From NCBI GenBank assembly GCA_964493505.1, contig CAZBNP010000012.1:78046-142045 (forward strand): 64,000 nucleotides of DNA, in the 5' to 3' direction. The DNA comes from Chryseosolibacter sp964493505. Its GTDB lineage: Bacteria; Bacteroidota; Bacteroidia; Cytophagales; Cyclobacteriaceae. Positions 9,039-18,600 of this stretch are shown here, in pieces. Each line of letters starts with the position of its first letter. Within the stretch, counting starts at the first letter, position 1. The notes under the pieces are model-generated. The model did not search any database and had not been told where the DNA came from. It worked only from the letters and a program-made list of their open reading frames with translations. A program made the translations under genes and the position numbers.

Positions 9039-9069
9039 TTGGGTCTGGCGCTTAAAAACGATATTTTTG
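9039..9069 (+). promoter_or_regulatory. Bacteroidota-type promoter of the GAF-histidine kinase gene
   Basis: TTG at 9039-9041, 20 bases, then TATTTTTG at 9062-9069, a full match to TTG-N19/20-TAnnTTTG. Transcription would begin near 9075, so translation starts at the ATG at 9094 rather than at the upstream in-frame TTG at 9067, which lies inside the promoter. Confidence 0.65.
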
Positions 9070-9093
9070 ACCAACGCTTTCCTCAATAGAACT

Positions 9094-10329
9094 ATGACAC
9101 CTCTTGTCGATGCTATACAGCAACTTTCGCTGGCGCGAAGTATGGAACAGATCATGCGAATTGTTCAGACTGCTGCGCGATCGCTCACTGGCGCCGACGG
9201 AGTCGCGTTTATTCTGAGAGACGGTGATGAATGTTTCCATGCCGACGAAGACGCTATCGGGCCGCTGTGGAAGGGCAGGCGTTTTCCGATAGCGGAATGT
9301 ATCAGTGGCTGGACGATGCTCAACCGAAAGCCGGTTTTTATTGAAGACATATACCAGGACGACCGCATTCCACACGATACCTACAGACCAACCTTCGTCA
9401 AGAGCCTTGCGATGGTGCCCATCAGGACGACAGATCCCGTTGGCGCAATCGGATGCTACTGGGCCGCGAATCGCATGCCGACGGAACACGAGAAGGACGT
9501 TCTTCAATCGCTCGCCGAGAGTGCCGCGGCTGCCTTGGAAAACGTCAATCTGTATCAAAGCCTGGAACGCCGCGTCGCGGAATGTTCAGGGGAACTTGCA
9601 TCGGCGAATCGGAAACTCCAGATGGTCAACGCAGAGCTGGAGACTTTTGCATATTCCGTTTCACATGATCTCCGGGCGCCTTTGCGCGCGATTCTGGGAT
9701 ACTCGTTGATCATAGAGGAAGATTGTTACGCCGCATTGAATGATTCAGGAAAGAAAGCCCTGGAGGCAGTGCGACGCGGCGGAATCCGGATGAATAATAT
9801 GATTGACGATCTGCTCGCCTTCACACGTCTGGCAAACAAGGAAGTAGTGAAGACGCTTGTTGATTCTGAAGAGATCATACGCACCTGCATTGGTTCATTT
9901 GAGAACCCGGTCGTATCGAAAGTGACGATCACGATCGGGCCGTTACCATCTGTGTCGGCCGACAAAAGTCTCCTGGAACGTGTATGGCGGAACCTGATTT
10001 CCAATGCCATCAAATTTTCTTCTTACAAAGAGTACCCCACGATCGTGATCGGTCATGAAGAAAGACCGGGTGAAGATGTTTTTTTTGTTAAGGACAATGG
10101 AGTGGGTTTCAAACAGGCGTATGCATCAAAACTGTTTAAGGTATTCCAGCGTCTTCATGATGAGCGAGAGTTTGAAGGCACCGGCATGGGTCTAGCATCG
10201 GTCAGGCGAACCGTTGAGCGTCACGGTGGTACGGTCTGGGCAGAGGGTGTCGTCAACCAGGGTGCGACGTTCTTTTTTTCTTTACCGCGTCAGGAGCCGG
10301 AGCGTTCAGCCTTCCCGGAGATCGACTGA
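9094..10329 (+). CDS. GAF-domain sensor histidine kinase
   Basis: A soluble kinase of 411 residues. Residues about 5-155 form a GAF domain (SLTGADGVAFILRDGD, then VGAIGCYWA), followed by a coiled-coil linker (QSLERRVAECSGELASANRK). The HisKA domain has SHDLRAPLRAI with phospho-acceptor His191. The ATPase domain shows the N-box (NLISNAIKF), G1 (DNGVGF) and G2 (GTGMGLASV). The resemblance is to bacteriophytochrome-type kinases without the chromophore domain. No membrane segment and no receiver domain, and no response regulator gene is adjacent, so its partner is elsewhere. Confidence 0.93.
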   Translation: MTPLVDAIQQLSLARSMEQIMRIVQTAARSLTGADGVAFILRDGDECFHADEDAIGPLWKGRRFPIAECISGWTMLNRKPVFIEDIYQDDRIPHDTYRPTFVKSLAMVPIRTTDPVGAIGCYWAANRMPTEHEKDVLQSLAESAAAALENVNLYQSLERRVAECSGELASANRKLQMVNAELETFAYSVSHDLRAPLRAILGYSLIIEEDCYAALNDSGKKALEAVRRGGIRMNNMIDDLLAFTRLANKEVVKTLVDSEEIIRTCIGSFENPVVSKVTITIGPLPSVSADKSLLERVWRNLISNAIKFSSYKEYPTIVIGHEERPGEDVFFVKDNGVGFKQAYASKLFKVFQRLHDEREFEGTGMGLASVRRTVERHGGTVWAEGVVNQGATFFFSLPRQEPERSAFPEID

Positions 10330-10381
10330 CGAGCAGCCTGTTTTGAAGCGGATCGCCGCGTGGCTGTCCGGTAGTGGACGG

Positions 10382-10389
10382 TATATTTG
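10382..10389 (+). promoter_or_regulatory. Possible -7 promoter element of the ThuA-like gene
   Basis: TATATTTG matches TAnnTTTG 40 bases before the start codon. No TTG is found at the usual -33 distance. Confidence 0.4.
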
Positions 10390-10429
10390 ATGAAGTGCTT
10401 CGGCCAACACCACTAACGAAAATTGCGAT

Positions 10430-11455
10430 ATGAAAATAAACTCAACTGTACGGATTTGTTTTGTCCTCATGGCCTTTATCGCGGGCGGTAATCTTTATGT
10501 TGCCGCACAGCCGGGCAGGCAATGGATCACTTATAACGAAAACGCAGGAGCCAATGCCCGGCATATCGTCTTCGTTAGCGGTGATGAGGAGTATCGTTCG
10601 GAAGAAGCTCTGCCGATGCTAGCCAGAATTCTCGCCGTGCATCACGGATTCAAATGCACGGTGCTTTTTCCAATAGATCCGGCGACTGGCAATATCGATC
10701 CGGAATACCAGACCAATATCCCCGGATTACATTTGCTCGAGACCGCCGATCTTATGGTCATGATGTTAAGGTTCAGAGAGCTTCCCGATGATCAGATGAA
10801 ATTCATCGATGCATACAGACTCTCGGGTAAGCCGGTTATTGCGCTTCGTACTTCGACTCATGCCTTTCGTTACACCCGGAATAGGAAGAGTCCTTATGCA
10901 CGATACACGTTCGATAGCAAAGTCAGTGGTTGGGAAGACGGGTATGGCCGGCAGGTGCTGGGAGAGACGTGGGTGTCACATCATGGACATCACGGAGAGG
11001 AAGGCACGAGGGGAATTATTAACGGGTTGATGCAGACCCATCCGGTGCTGCGCGGAGTCAGGGATATCTGGGGAGCCACCGATGTATACACCGTCCGAGA
11101 CCTTCCCGCTGATGCGGAAGTCCTGATGTACGGTCAGAACACGAAAGGAATGAATGCCGATGTACCGCTGGCGTTTGACAAGCCCGCTATGCCGGTTGCG
11201 TGGACAAGAAATTATACGAATGAAAAAGGTATCGTCGCCCGCGTGTTTACGACGACGATGGGCGCGGCGGTAGATTTTCAGAATGAGGACCTGAGAAGGA
11301 TGCTGGTGAACGCATGCTACTGGGGTATGGGAATTGAAGACAGGATACCCGAAAAAGGCAGTGTTGATATTGTTGGCGAATATAAACCCACGATGTTCGG
11401 TTTCGGAGATCACAGAAAAGGACTGACCCCCTCTTACTTCGCATTACCCCGGTGA
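10430..11455 (+). CDS. ThuA-like (trehalose utilisation-type) secreted protein
   Basis: A 341-residue exported protein with signal peptide (MKINSTVRICFVLMAFIAGG, cleavage near VAAQ). The ThuA/class I glutamine amidotransferase-like fold is recognisable from RHIVFVSGDEEYRSEEALPM, the pattern ADLMVMMLRFRELPDDQM, KPVIALRTSTHAFR, the TWVSHHGHHGEEGTRG loop and the final MLVNACYWGMGIED. Bacteroidota and Planctomycetes have many secreted ThuA proteins thought to act on modified sugars; the reaction is not established. It stands alone. Confidence 0.88.
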   Translation: MKINSTVRICFVLMAFIAGGNLYVAAQPGRQWITYNENAGANARHIVFVSGDEEYRSEEALPMLARILAVHHGFKCTVLFPIDPATGNIDPEYQTNIPGLHLLETADLMVMMLRFRELPDDQMKFIDAYRLSGKPVIALRTSTHAFRYTRNRKSPYARYTFDSKVSGWEDGYGRQVLGETWVSHHGHHGEEGTRGIINGLMQTHPVLRGVRDIWGATDVYTVRDLPADAEVLMYGQNTKGMNADVPLAFDKPAMPVAWTRNYTNEKGIVARVFTTTMGAAVDFQNEDLRRMLVNACYWGMGIEDRIPEKGSVDIVGEYKPTMFGFGDHRKGLTPSYFALPR

Positions 11456-11632
11456 CCCTGACTCTCGACCTTCGCCCACCAGCCCTTCTCGCCCACCGGC
11501 ACAACAGCTCACCGATTCCCTCTTTCATTTTTCACAAATAAACACTAACTTAAACAACCCTGCCAGCCAATTTGTGGTTGGGCGGGACACCAGGAAATCC
11601 TTCCCGGTATTGTCAAGAGAAATCTTCAGGCA

Positions 11633-12193
11633 ATGTCAGCCCCTCTCAACGACTACGAAATCCGAAAGCTGCTTTTCTCCCTTCCCGGAAAGGCAATAAG
11701 AATTCTTTGCGACCGGTATTACGGCGGCTTGGTCGAGATCGCGCTTAGTCTGACTCACGATGACGCCGCTGCGAAAGATATCGTGCAGGAAGCGTTCTTT
11801 CATGTATGGAGGAATTCCAGGCGACTCGGAAAACAGCACGAGCGATCCATCGAGCATTACCTTGTCAGGATCGTCAGGAACAGGGCGATGTCGTATTATA
11901 ATAAGAGCCTTTTCAACGAACGAAAGATACACGCAGTCCGAGTGGAGGAATCCGAGCAATCGGCTGAATCGCACATCATTCAGTTCGAAATAGCGCGGGA
12001 GATCGCCGATATGATAGCGCGGTTTCCACCGCGGGAACGCCAGTGCCTTACGCTTAAAATGGACGAGGAGTTGACCAATCCGGAGATATCCGCGCGTCTT
12101 GGTGTTGGGATAAAGGCTGTGGAGCGGAGCCTGACGAGTGCGCGAAAACGCCTTCGGAGAGAATTGCAGACGCGCCTCAACAAAAAATATTGA
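11633..12193 (+). CDS. ECF (sigma-24/FecI-like) RNA polymerase sigma factor
   Basis: A 186-residue ECF sigma factor. Region 2 covers the stretch with AAAKDIVQEAFFHVWRNSRR. Region 4 is ARFPPRERQCLTLKMDEELT, followed by the helix-turn-helix NPEISARLGVGIKAVERSL. Such factors usually pair with FecR-type anti-sigma factors to drive SusC/SusD operons. Here the next gene is only a short FecR-like stub and no SusC follows, so this is probably an orphan or decayed pair. Confidence 0.92.
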   Translation: MSAPLNDYEIRKLLFSLPGKAIRILCDRYYGGLVEIALSLTHDDAAAKDIVQEAFFHVWRNSRRLGKQHERSIEHYLVRIVRNRAMSYYNKSLFNERKIHAVRVEESEQSAESHIIQFEIAREIADMIARFPPRERQCLTLKMDEELTNPEISARLGVGIKAVERSLTSARKRLRRELQTRLNKKY

Positions 12194-12247
12194 TATGGAC
12201 ATAGGGAAAACCGGATATTTTGAGAGTTAATAATAGCATGCAGAGCG

Positions 12248-12553
12248 ATGGATTACGCAACACTTATTTATAGAGTACTTTCCGGGGAGGCAACCCGACA
12301 GGAAAATATCCTATTGCAGGAATGGATACTTGAAAGCGAAGGGAACCGCCAGGAGTTTGAGGATATCAAATTGCTGCGGAAGCATTCATTGTTATCCCGG
12401 GACGGCAAGGACGCTCCGGGCGCCTTCGAAGCGATCCGGGTGCGCGTAACGGGGTACCTTCGGAAGCGACGGCAGAGACGAGTAATGGTTTCAGTTTTGG
12501 TGCTGATGGGTGTGGTGGTGGTTATTCTTTCTTTTTGGTGGCATCGCTTATAA
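12248..12553 (+). CDS. Truncated FecR-like anti-sigma factor
   Basis: A 101-residue protein with the N-terminal cytoplasmic part of FecR-type anti-sigma factors (YATLIYRVLSGEAT then QENILLQEWILESEGNR, the LLxxyLsGeat...ve.Wl pattern) and one membrane helix (VMVSVLVLMGVVVVILSFWW). It stops right after the helix, so the periplasmic FecR and DUF4974 domains that receive the SusC signal are missing. It follows the ECF gene by 54 bases. In the 175 bases downstream another frame is open briefly, without recognisable FecR motifs. It may still tether the sigma factor. Confidence 0.7.
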   Translation: MDYATLIYRVLSGEATRQENILLQEWILESEGNRQEFEDIKLLRKHSLLSRDGKDAPGAFEAIRVRVTGYLRKRRQRRVMVSVLVLMGVVVVILSFWWHRL

Positions 12554-12728
12554 TCCGGAAGTGAACGACAAAGTCTTGATATCCGGCTATGTGTTTTCAA
12601 ATCTGGCGTCACTTATAGTAAGTGAACGCCAAAGCGAAAACATTCAGGGCCGGATGGTAGCACCCAAACTCACTCTTCATAGGGTCCGGTTCCTGATTGT
12701 TTCGCGTTGATGCGGTAACCCCCTCTTC

Positions 12729-13022
12729 ATGAATCAACCCGAAAAGCTTCACAAACTGATTGACCGGATGGAACTGCTTGTAGGTGACTTGCGTGTGCGG
12801 AAAGATTTGGTGATCCATCAGCGGATCAATCTGTTCTTCTATATGCAGAAGATTGAGGAGTTGAAAATGCTTCTTGAGCAGATTGATGAGATTCGCCGGG
12901 AGCTTGAACGCATGTCATCTCAGTTACAGACAAACTATGACCTTTGTGTGACGCGATGGTATGAGGATGCGCGGTGGCTGAATTCGTATATTATGCGGGA
13001 ACGATGGAAGTCGATTCTTTAG
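12729..13022 (+). CDS. Small coiled-coil protein
   Basis: A 97-residue soluble protein with heptad-like helices (KLHKLIDRMELLVGDLRVRK and LKMLLEQIDEIRRELERM). No family recognised. No signal peptide. It is convergent with the Xre-type regulator gene and ends 7 bases from it. Confidence 0.55.
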   Translation: MNQPEKLHKLIDRMELLVGDLRVRKDLVIHQRINLFFYMQKIEELKMLLEQIDEIRRELERMSSQLQTNYDLCVTRWYEDARWLNSYIMRERWKSIL

Positions 13023-13029
13023 CGAGATG

Positions 13030-13542
13030 CTATCTGCGTTTCCTTTCCTTCCGCTTTTGGTAACGGAAGCTCCCCTTCTTTGATCCTGGTGATGCTTCCA
13101 GTTTTCCTTCTTTCACCGCCTTTGTCAACATACCCGAAGCAGCCGAGCTGGTGAGAACGAGGTTGTACCTCCTTTTGAATTCAGCGACAACCTGTCCTGT
13201 TGTCTTGGGTGAGTTTAGAAACTCACTCTCCTCAATATTTTTGTTGAGGAAGTGGGTAGTGGTTCCATGCTCTTTTCGTTTTTTGCCGGGCAGGGTAGGC
13301 TTAGTGACCTCGATCTGGTAGTCGACGTCGAAGAATACCACCGGTTGCACGCCCAGCACTTTTGCTATCGCTAGCAGGTGATCGAGGTTAGGCGGGTACT
13401 TCGCATTTTCAATCCTTTGTATTTGTACTTTGTTTAGACCCGCCGCGTCTGCCAGGTATTGTTGTGACATCCCCCACGTGCCACGGTGCTTGCGAACTAA
13501 TTTGCCTACCGCTTTGTAAAAGAAATACAGGTCGCGCTCCAC
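13030..13542 (-). CDS. Xre-type regulator with conserved C-terminal domain (copy 1)
   Basis: A DNA-binding regulator of about 170 residues. The helix-turn-helix is WGMSQQYLADAAGLNKVQIQ followed by RIENAKYPPNLDHLLAIAKV. The C-terminal domain (FLNSPKTTGQVVAEFKRRYN, then SSAASGMLTKAV and a basic end KGSFRYQKRK) is shared with two other proteins in this window (24725-25225 and 28828-29322). The GTG start was chosen because it gives VERD, aligning with MERD of copy 3, and places the palindromic operator 26 bases upstream, as in the paralogues. It diverges from an ECF sigma gene that leads the SusC/SusD/metalloprotease operon, so it may control both directions. Confidence 0.85.
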   Translation of the reverse strand: MERDLYFFYKAVGKLVRKHRGTWGMSQQYLADAAGLNKVQIQRIENAKYPPNLDHLLAIAKVLGVQPVVFFDVDYQIEVTKPTLPGKKRKEHGTTTHFLNKNIEESEFLNSPKTTGQVVAEFKRRYNLVLTSSAASGMLTKAVKEGKLEASPGSKKGSFRYQKRKERKRR

Positions 13543-13567
13543 GAAGGAAAAGTGCACGGAATAGATG

Positions 13568-13601
13568 ATCAAATAGGCGTCATGTATGACGCCTATTTGA
13601 T
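13568..13601. promoter_or_regulatory. Perfect palindromic operator between Xre copy 1 and the ECF gene
   Basis: A perfect inverted repeat with 16-bp arms (ATCAAATAGGCGTCAT) separated by GT. It begins 26 bases before the regulator's start codon and ends 10 bases before the TATATTTG element of the divergent ECF gene. The left arm recurs exactly upstream of Xre copy 3 (29349-29364) and its first seven bases upstream of copy 2 (25252-25258). Autoregulation is inferred. Confidence 0.75.
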
Positions 13602-13611
13602 TAACGGATAA

Positions 13612-13619
13612 TATATTTG
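13612..13619 (+). promoter_or_regulatory. -7 promoter element of the ECF/FecR/Sus operon
   Basis: TATATTTG is an exact TAnnTTTG match immediately beside the palindrome. No TTG lies at the normal -33 distance, because the palindrome occupies that place; an activator may be needed. Confidence 0.5.
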
Positions 13620-13633
13620 TCTGAGCAGGGTTA

Positions 13634-14221
13634 ATGCACCACACATCTCGTCAAATGAATCCGTATTTGAAATATCTGGATATGGAGTTGACAGATCTTC
13701 TCAGGCAGGGAGATACTCAGGCGTTTGAGACGATCTATCGCAGATACGCAGGAGATCTTTTTTCTTATGCGCTGCGGAAGATCCGCGTCAGAGAGGATTG
13801 TGAAGAAATTGTTCACGATGTGTTTGAATCACTTTGGAAACGCAGAGAACATCTTGCGATAACATCCCTGCGGCAATACCTGTTTACATCCGTGCGCTAT
13901 ATGGTGATCCGCTATTTCAGTCACCGCGATGTCAGAAGAAGATTTGCCGACCACTACCGGTTGTTCGAAGCGATATACGATACGGTTGGCGACGAAGCAC
14001 TAAGGGATTCCCGCGCCATTTGCGCTACACTGCTGGATCACATCCAGGTGCTGCCGGAGCGGTGCCAGGAAGCAATCAAACTTCGCCTCATAGAAAACCT
14101 CAGTAATGGAGAGATAGCAGAGCGCATGCACATCAACAAGGGCACTGTTGAGCTTTATATCTCGAAAGCCTTTAGCCACTTCCGGGCGTCTTACGACAAA
14201 ATTTTCAAGACCGCGGAGTAG
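13634..14221 (+). CDS. ECF sigma factor (SusC/SusD-operon type)
   Basis: An ECF sigma factor of up to 195 residues. Region 2 begins LLRQGDTQAFETIYRRYAGD and contains EDCEEIVHDVFESLWKRRE. Region 4 reads LPERCQEAIKLRLIENLSNG then EIAERMHINKGTVELYISKA. This is the Bacteroidota sigma-70 family that controls SusCD loci through a FecR partner, encoded 122 bases downstream. The first ATG (13634) is given because it has a weak AGGG before it; ATGs at 13655 and 13682 are alternatives. The transcript would also serve FecR, SusC, SusD and the metalloprotease, or these may be read by the sigma factor itself. Confidence 0.92.
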   Translation: MHHTSRQMNPYLKYLDMELTDLLRQGDTQAFETIYRRYAGDLFSYALRKIRVREDCEEIVHDVFESLWKRREHLAITSLRQYLFTSVRYMVIRYFSHRDVRRRFADHYRLFEAIYDTVGDEALRDSRAICATLLDHIQVLPERCQEAIKLRLIENLSNGEIAERMHINKGTVELYISKAFSHFRASYDKIFKTAE

Positions 14222-14343
14222 TGGCGGGAAAATTCTCACAATTATCCACCTTTTCACTCATAGTCTCGCGTAATACAGTCACCTGTATATAGAAAGAGGC
14301 TGGTCGTTTTTGTAAATTAGAACACACCTTACAAATTTCGTTC

Positions 14344-15309
14344 ATGGAAAAATCCTTGTTGGACCACCTGATGGACCGGTATGTCAGGGGAGAAGTCACG
14401 AAAGCTGAGCGTGCCAAGATCGAAGCATGGCTGGATGCCATGGGCGCTGAAGATAACACTGATCTCGAGCTCAGTAAGGAGGAGGAAGACCGTATCTTCC
14501 GGAAGCTCACCAGCACTGTCATGGCTGGCGAGGATATAACGATCCCCAAGCGGACGAGGTCGCGTCCCGATCGCTGGATACTGCAGATCGCGGCATCGCT
14601 GTTAATCGTGTCGACGCTTTCGTATGTCATCTGGCAGTTTGTTGCGCCGGACCCTAGCCATCCGGAAGTTGTGTCTGCGGGCCGTGTCGAAAAGGTCATT
14701 CTCAACGACGGGTCGCTGGTATGGTTGCGCGGCCAAAGTAAAGTGGTGTACCAGGAGAAGCCCGATGAAGGAACACGGTATGCGGTCTTTGAAGGCGAGG
14801 AAGCGTTGTTCGAAGTATCGAAAGATGCGGATCGCCCCTTTATTGTTGCCTGTGGCGACGCGAGGATAAAGGTACTCGGCACCAGCTTCAGTGTCAGGGC
14901 TACAAAGGACATTGTTGAAGTGACGGTGCTGACGGGTAGCGTAAACCTGTCATCCTCAGCCAACGCAGACGGCATCGATCTCGTGATGCACGAAAAGGCG
15001 ATCTGTCGCCTGGACGGAACATTTGAGAAGCTTGAAACCCGACGAAGCGATATCACCACATTAACGGAAGACACAGACTATGACATGCATTTCGAGAGCG
15101 CGAACATGGGGGATGTATTGCGGCGACTGGAGGGGAAATTCAATGTGACGGTGAAGCTCTCAGACCCTGCGATCCGTGCATGCAGGATTACGATTGATCT
15201 CACGGACACGTCGCTCGACAATTCCTTGCGACTGGTTTCCGAGGTCCTGGGTTTGACGTACACGGTTGACCGAGGGACGGTCAATATTTCCGGTCAGGGA
15301 TGCGATTAA
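14344..15309 (+). CDS. FecR-type anti-sigma factor
   Basis: A 321-residue inner-membrane protein. Cytoplasmic anti-sigma part at residues 1-75 (LLDHLMDRYVRGEVTKAERA), membrane helix at about 79-100 (WILQIAASLLIVSTLSYVIW), the periplasmic FecR domain (VILNDGSLVWLRGQSKVVY, then FEGEEALFEVSKDADRPF and KVLGTSFSVRA) and a C-terminal DUF4974 domain (FESANMGDVLRRLEGKFNV). It holds the preceding sigma factor inactive until the STN domain of the SusC protein signals substrate (known for the family). Complete, unlike the stub at 12248. Confidence 0.94.
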   Translation: MEKSLLDHLMDRYVRGEVTKAERAKIEAWLDAMGAEDNTDLELSKEEEDRIFRKLTSTVMAGEDITIPKRTRSRPDRWILQIAASLLIVSTLSYVIWQFVAPDPSHPEVVSAGRVEKVILNDGSLVWLRGQSKVVYQEKPDEGTRYAVFEGEEALFEVSKDADRPFIVACGDARIKVLGTSFSVRATKDIVEVTVLTGSVNLSSSANADGIDLVMHEKAICRLDGTFEKLETRRSDITTLTEDTDYDMHFESANMGDVLRRLEGKFNVTVKLSDPAIRACRITIDLTDTSLDNSLRLVSEVLGLTYTVDRGTVNISGQGCD

Positions 15310-15382
15310 TTGCGAACCTAAACTAACGCTGAATATGAAACCTAATCCGAAGTCACTGTTTGATTCTACCTAGGAGGAAAAT

Positions 15383-15504
15383 CCCCGCCACGCTATCTCT
15401 TCGCTAAGGTCTGCCTTAAGGGTTTTCCTTAGGCAGACGGACATCGGCGACTGAGAAAGCTACGGCGGGGAACCCGCCTTCGCGTTCGGTATTACGAAGG
15501 CGGG
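15383..15504. repeat. Cluster of three inverted repeats between fecR and susC
   Basis: The 303 bases between fecR and susC hold no gene but three nested or adjacent stems: an outer pair CCCCGCC/GGCGGGG (15383-15389 with 15464-15470); an inner hairpin with 12 paired bases and one bulge (15409-15421 with 15427-15438, loop GTTTT); and a perfect 10-bp stem CCCGCCTTCG/CGAAGGCGGG (15473-15482 with 15495-15504). The mirrored GGAAAATCCCCG and GGGGAAAACCCCG flanks look like an inserted repeat unit or a structured leader RNA. Confidence 0.7.
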
Positions 15505-15612
15505 GAAAACCCCGATTCCATGTCTCGACAACAATGGACCGCTCATTTTGAGCAGGGCGGGGATGCTTTGTCCGATTCCAGACAGAAACCAGAACAAATA
15601 CCCTATCAATTT

Positions 15613-18600
15613 ATGAAAAAAAATTTTACGCTAAAACTCTTGAATATTATGCGTGTATGTGTGGTCCAGGCAGTGATAGCCATCACCTTATGCGGAGTTG
15701 CACTCTCCCATTCCAACTACGCGCAGTTGCTCGACCGGGAGATTACCGTCGAGCTGGTTGACCTTCCCTTTGAACGTGCGCTGAAGGAGATCGAGAAGGT
15801 AGCGCAGGTGAAATTCGCTTACAGCAACAGCCAGCTGGAGGATGAACCAAACGTATCGCTTTCTGTGGAAAAGCGAACGCTGCGTCACGCATTGGAAGCA
15901 TTGTTCCCAGCGCGTTCTATCCGGTATAATGTACACGACAAGGATGCAGTCATCACGCTGAAGAAGATTTCGTCTTCGCGCGGTACGCGCAGCGATCCCG
16001 GGCAGGGAGCGGGTAGCGAACCGTTGCGCGCGTTTGTCTTGATGCAGGTTGCCGGCACGGTGACGGATGCATCGACCGGTGTACCGATGGCGGGTGTCAG
16101 TGTGCTGGTAAAGGGCACGACAAACGGCACGACCACCGATGCAAACGGGTACTACACGGTAGGCACGGAAGAAAATGATGTGCTGGTATTTTCATTCATC
16201 GGGTATGGGTCGGTGGAGGTGCCGGTAAACGGGCGCACCGCGATAGACGTCACTATGAGTGAAGACGCGACGAACCTCGGCGAGGTGGTGGTGAACGCCG
16301 GGTACTGGGAAGTGGAAGACCGCAAGCGCACCGGCAGTATTGCTCGTGTCGATGCAAAAGCGATTGAGAATCAACCCGTGCAGAACCCTATGGCCGCGAT
16401 ACAGGGGAGAATGACAGGAGTATATATCACTGAAGATTCGGGAACCCCCGGCAGCGGGTTCCGGATCCAGATACGTGGCCGAAATAGTTTGCGCGAGGAT
16501 GGCAATGACCCGCTGTATGTTGTTGACGGTGTCCCATATCAGGCAAACACCTTGCTACAAATAAATCCAACTAGACTGCTTCGAAAGCCTAGCCCTCTGA
16601 GCATTATCAATCCAGCTGACATTGAGAGCATTGAGGTATTGAAAGATGCAGATGCAACAGCTATCTACGGGTCAAGGGGTGCCAATGGTGTGATACTGAT
16701 TTCGACTAGAAAGGGCAAAGGTGGGCAAACAGAGATCGAGGCAGATTTTCAGACTGGTGTAGGCGACATCGCCAATCGGATGGAACTGCTCAACACGGAG
16801 CAATACCTGGAGATGCGGATGGAAGCGTTTGCCAATGACGGGCGTACGCCTGGTTCGGCCGACTACGACCTGAACGGTGCTTGGGACAAGGACCGTTACA
16901 CCGACTGGCAGGAGATATTGCTTGGGGGCACAGCTCGTTTCAGCACAGCACAGTTGAATGTATCTGGTGGGTCGGCCAATACGCGGTTCCTGATCGGAGG
17001 TAGTCACAGTAGACAGACAACAGTACATCCGGGGGATATGGGCTATTCGAGGAGCTCGCTCCACGTGAATTTGGCCCACACGTCGGACAACAAGAAATTC
17101 AGCATTAACCTGACTACGACTGGAGGACTAGAGGACAACAATCTAAGCCCCGTTAGCTTTTTCGATGTAATCTACCAGTTACCGCCGAACGCACCCGCGC
17201 TATACGCTGAAGATGGGAGGATAAACTGGCAGGGTGGATCCTGGAACAATCCGGTCGCCAACTTGGAAAGTGACTACAACGCAAGAACATTTAGTTCACT
17301 TTCCAGTCTACAGATAGCCTACAAGGTATTGGATAAGGTGACGATTAAGTCGAGGCTGGGATACAACAACACCAACGTTCGCGAGCGAAGCCTCAGTCCA
17401 ATCAGTGCGTTGAACCCTGCATCTCCCAATCTTACCGGTTCGGCACGATTCTCAACAACGTCCGGAACCACATGGATCGCAGAACCACAGGTAGAGTATC
17501 TCACGGATGTCGGACGAGGGGTTTTGACGGCATTATTAGGGGGTACCTTTCAGGACAACACAACAGAAAGTGTCACTGTGAACGCCGAGGGTATCGAGAA
17601 CGATGAATTGCTATACAATATAGCGTCAGCCCCGGCTGGAGAGATTGTTGCGGGCAATTACTATTCGCAATACCGATACATTGCGCTCTTTGGCCGCGTT
17701 CACTATGACTATGAGGACCGATATATCCTGAATCTAACAGGGCGCCGGGACGGGTCTAGCAGGTTTGGTCCCGGCAGACAATTTGCAAATTTTGGGGCCG
17801 TAGGAATTGCCTGGATATTGTCCAATGAGAAATTTTTCAGAAATGTATTTCCGTTTTTTAGTTTCACCAAACTTAGGACTAGCTACGGAATCACCGGAAG
17901 CGATCAGATCGGCAATTACGGATATCTTGATACTTACTCTAACGTTATATTATGGGACCAGTATGAAGGCAAACCTACATTGGTACCTTCGAGGCTTGCC
18001 AATCCAGATTACGGCTGGGAGAGCAACGAAAAGCTCGAGTTTGGGCTGGAGTTTGGTCTTTTGAAAGACAGGATATCGCTAGGCACCAGCTATTATCGGA
18101 ATCGCTCGTCCAGCCAGCTCGTTGGACTTCCATTACCGGCGACTACCGGATTCAGTTCTATACAATACAACCTACCCGCGACAGTACAAAACACTGGCTG
18201 GGAATTCGAAATTGAGTCGTCCAATATTCAGTCGGGCGGACTGACCTGGTCTACATCCGTCAATTTAACGATACCTCGCAACGAGCTCATTGAGTATCCG
18301 AATCTCGATATCTCTCCCAATGCCAAACGCTATAAGGTCGGTGAGCCGATAGAAGGCTTTTCGTACGCGTATGATTACACTCAGATCGATTCAGAAACGG
18401 GAATCTATCAATTCACCGACTTGGACGAAAGCGGCACTATTTCATCGGGTGATCAGATAGCTACATTCGTTCGTGGTCTTAACTACTACGGCGGGATTGT
18501 AAACTCGATTACGTTCAAGGGATTCCAATTGGAAGTGATGTTACACTTCACAGATCGAAAGAGTAGCTCCCACCTCACTTGGTTTTCTACGCCTGGTGCC

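Noticed and set aside
9067..9093. TTG start of the histidine kinase at 9067
   Set aside because: It lies within the predicted -7 promoter element; the ATG at 9094 fits the transcript start.
12510..12710. Continuation of the FecR-like stub in another frame
   Set aside because: The sequence after the membrane helix shows no FecR or DUF4974 motifs strong enough to claim a frameshift.
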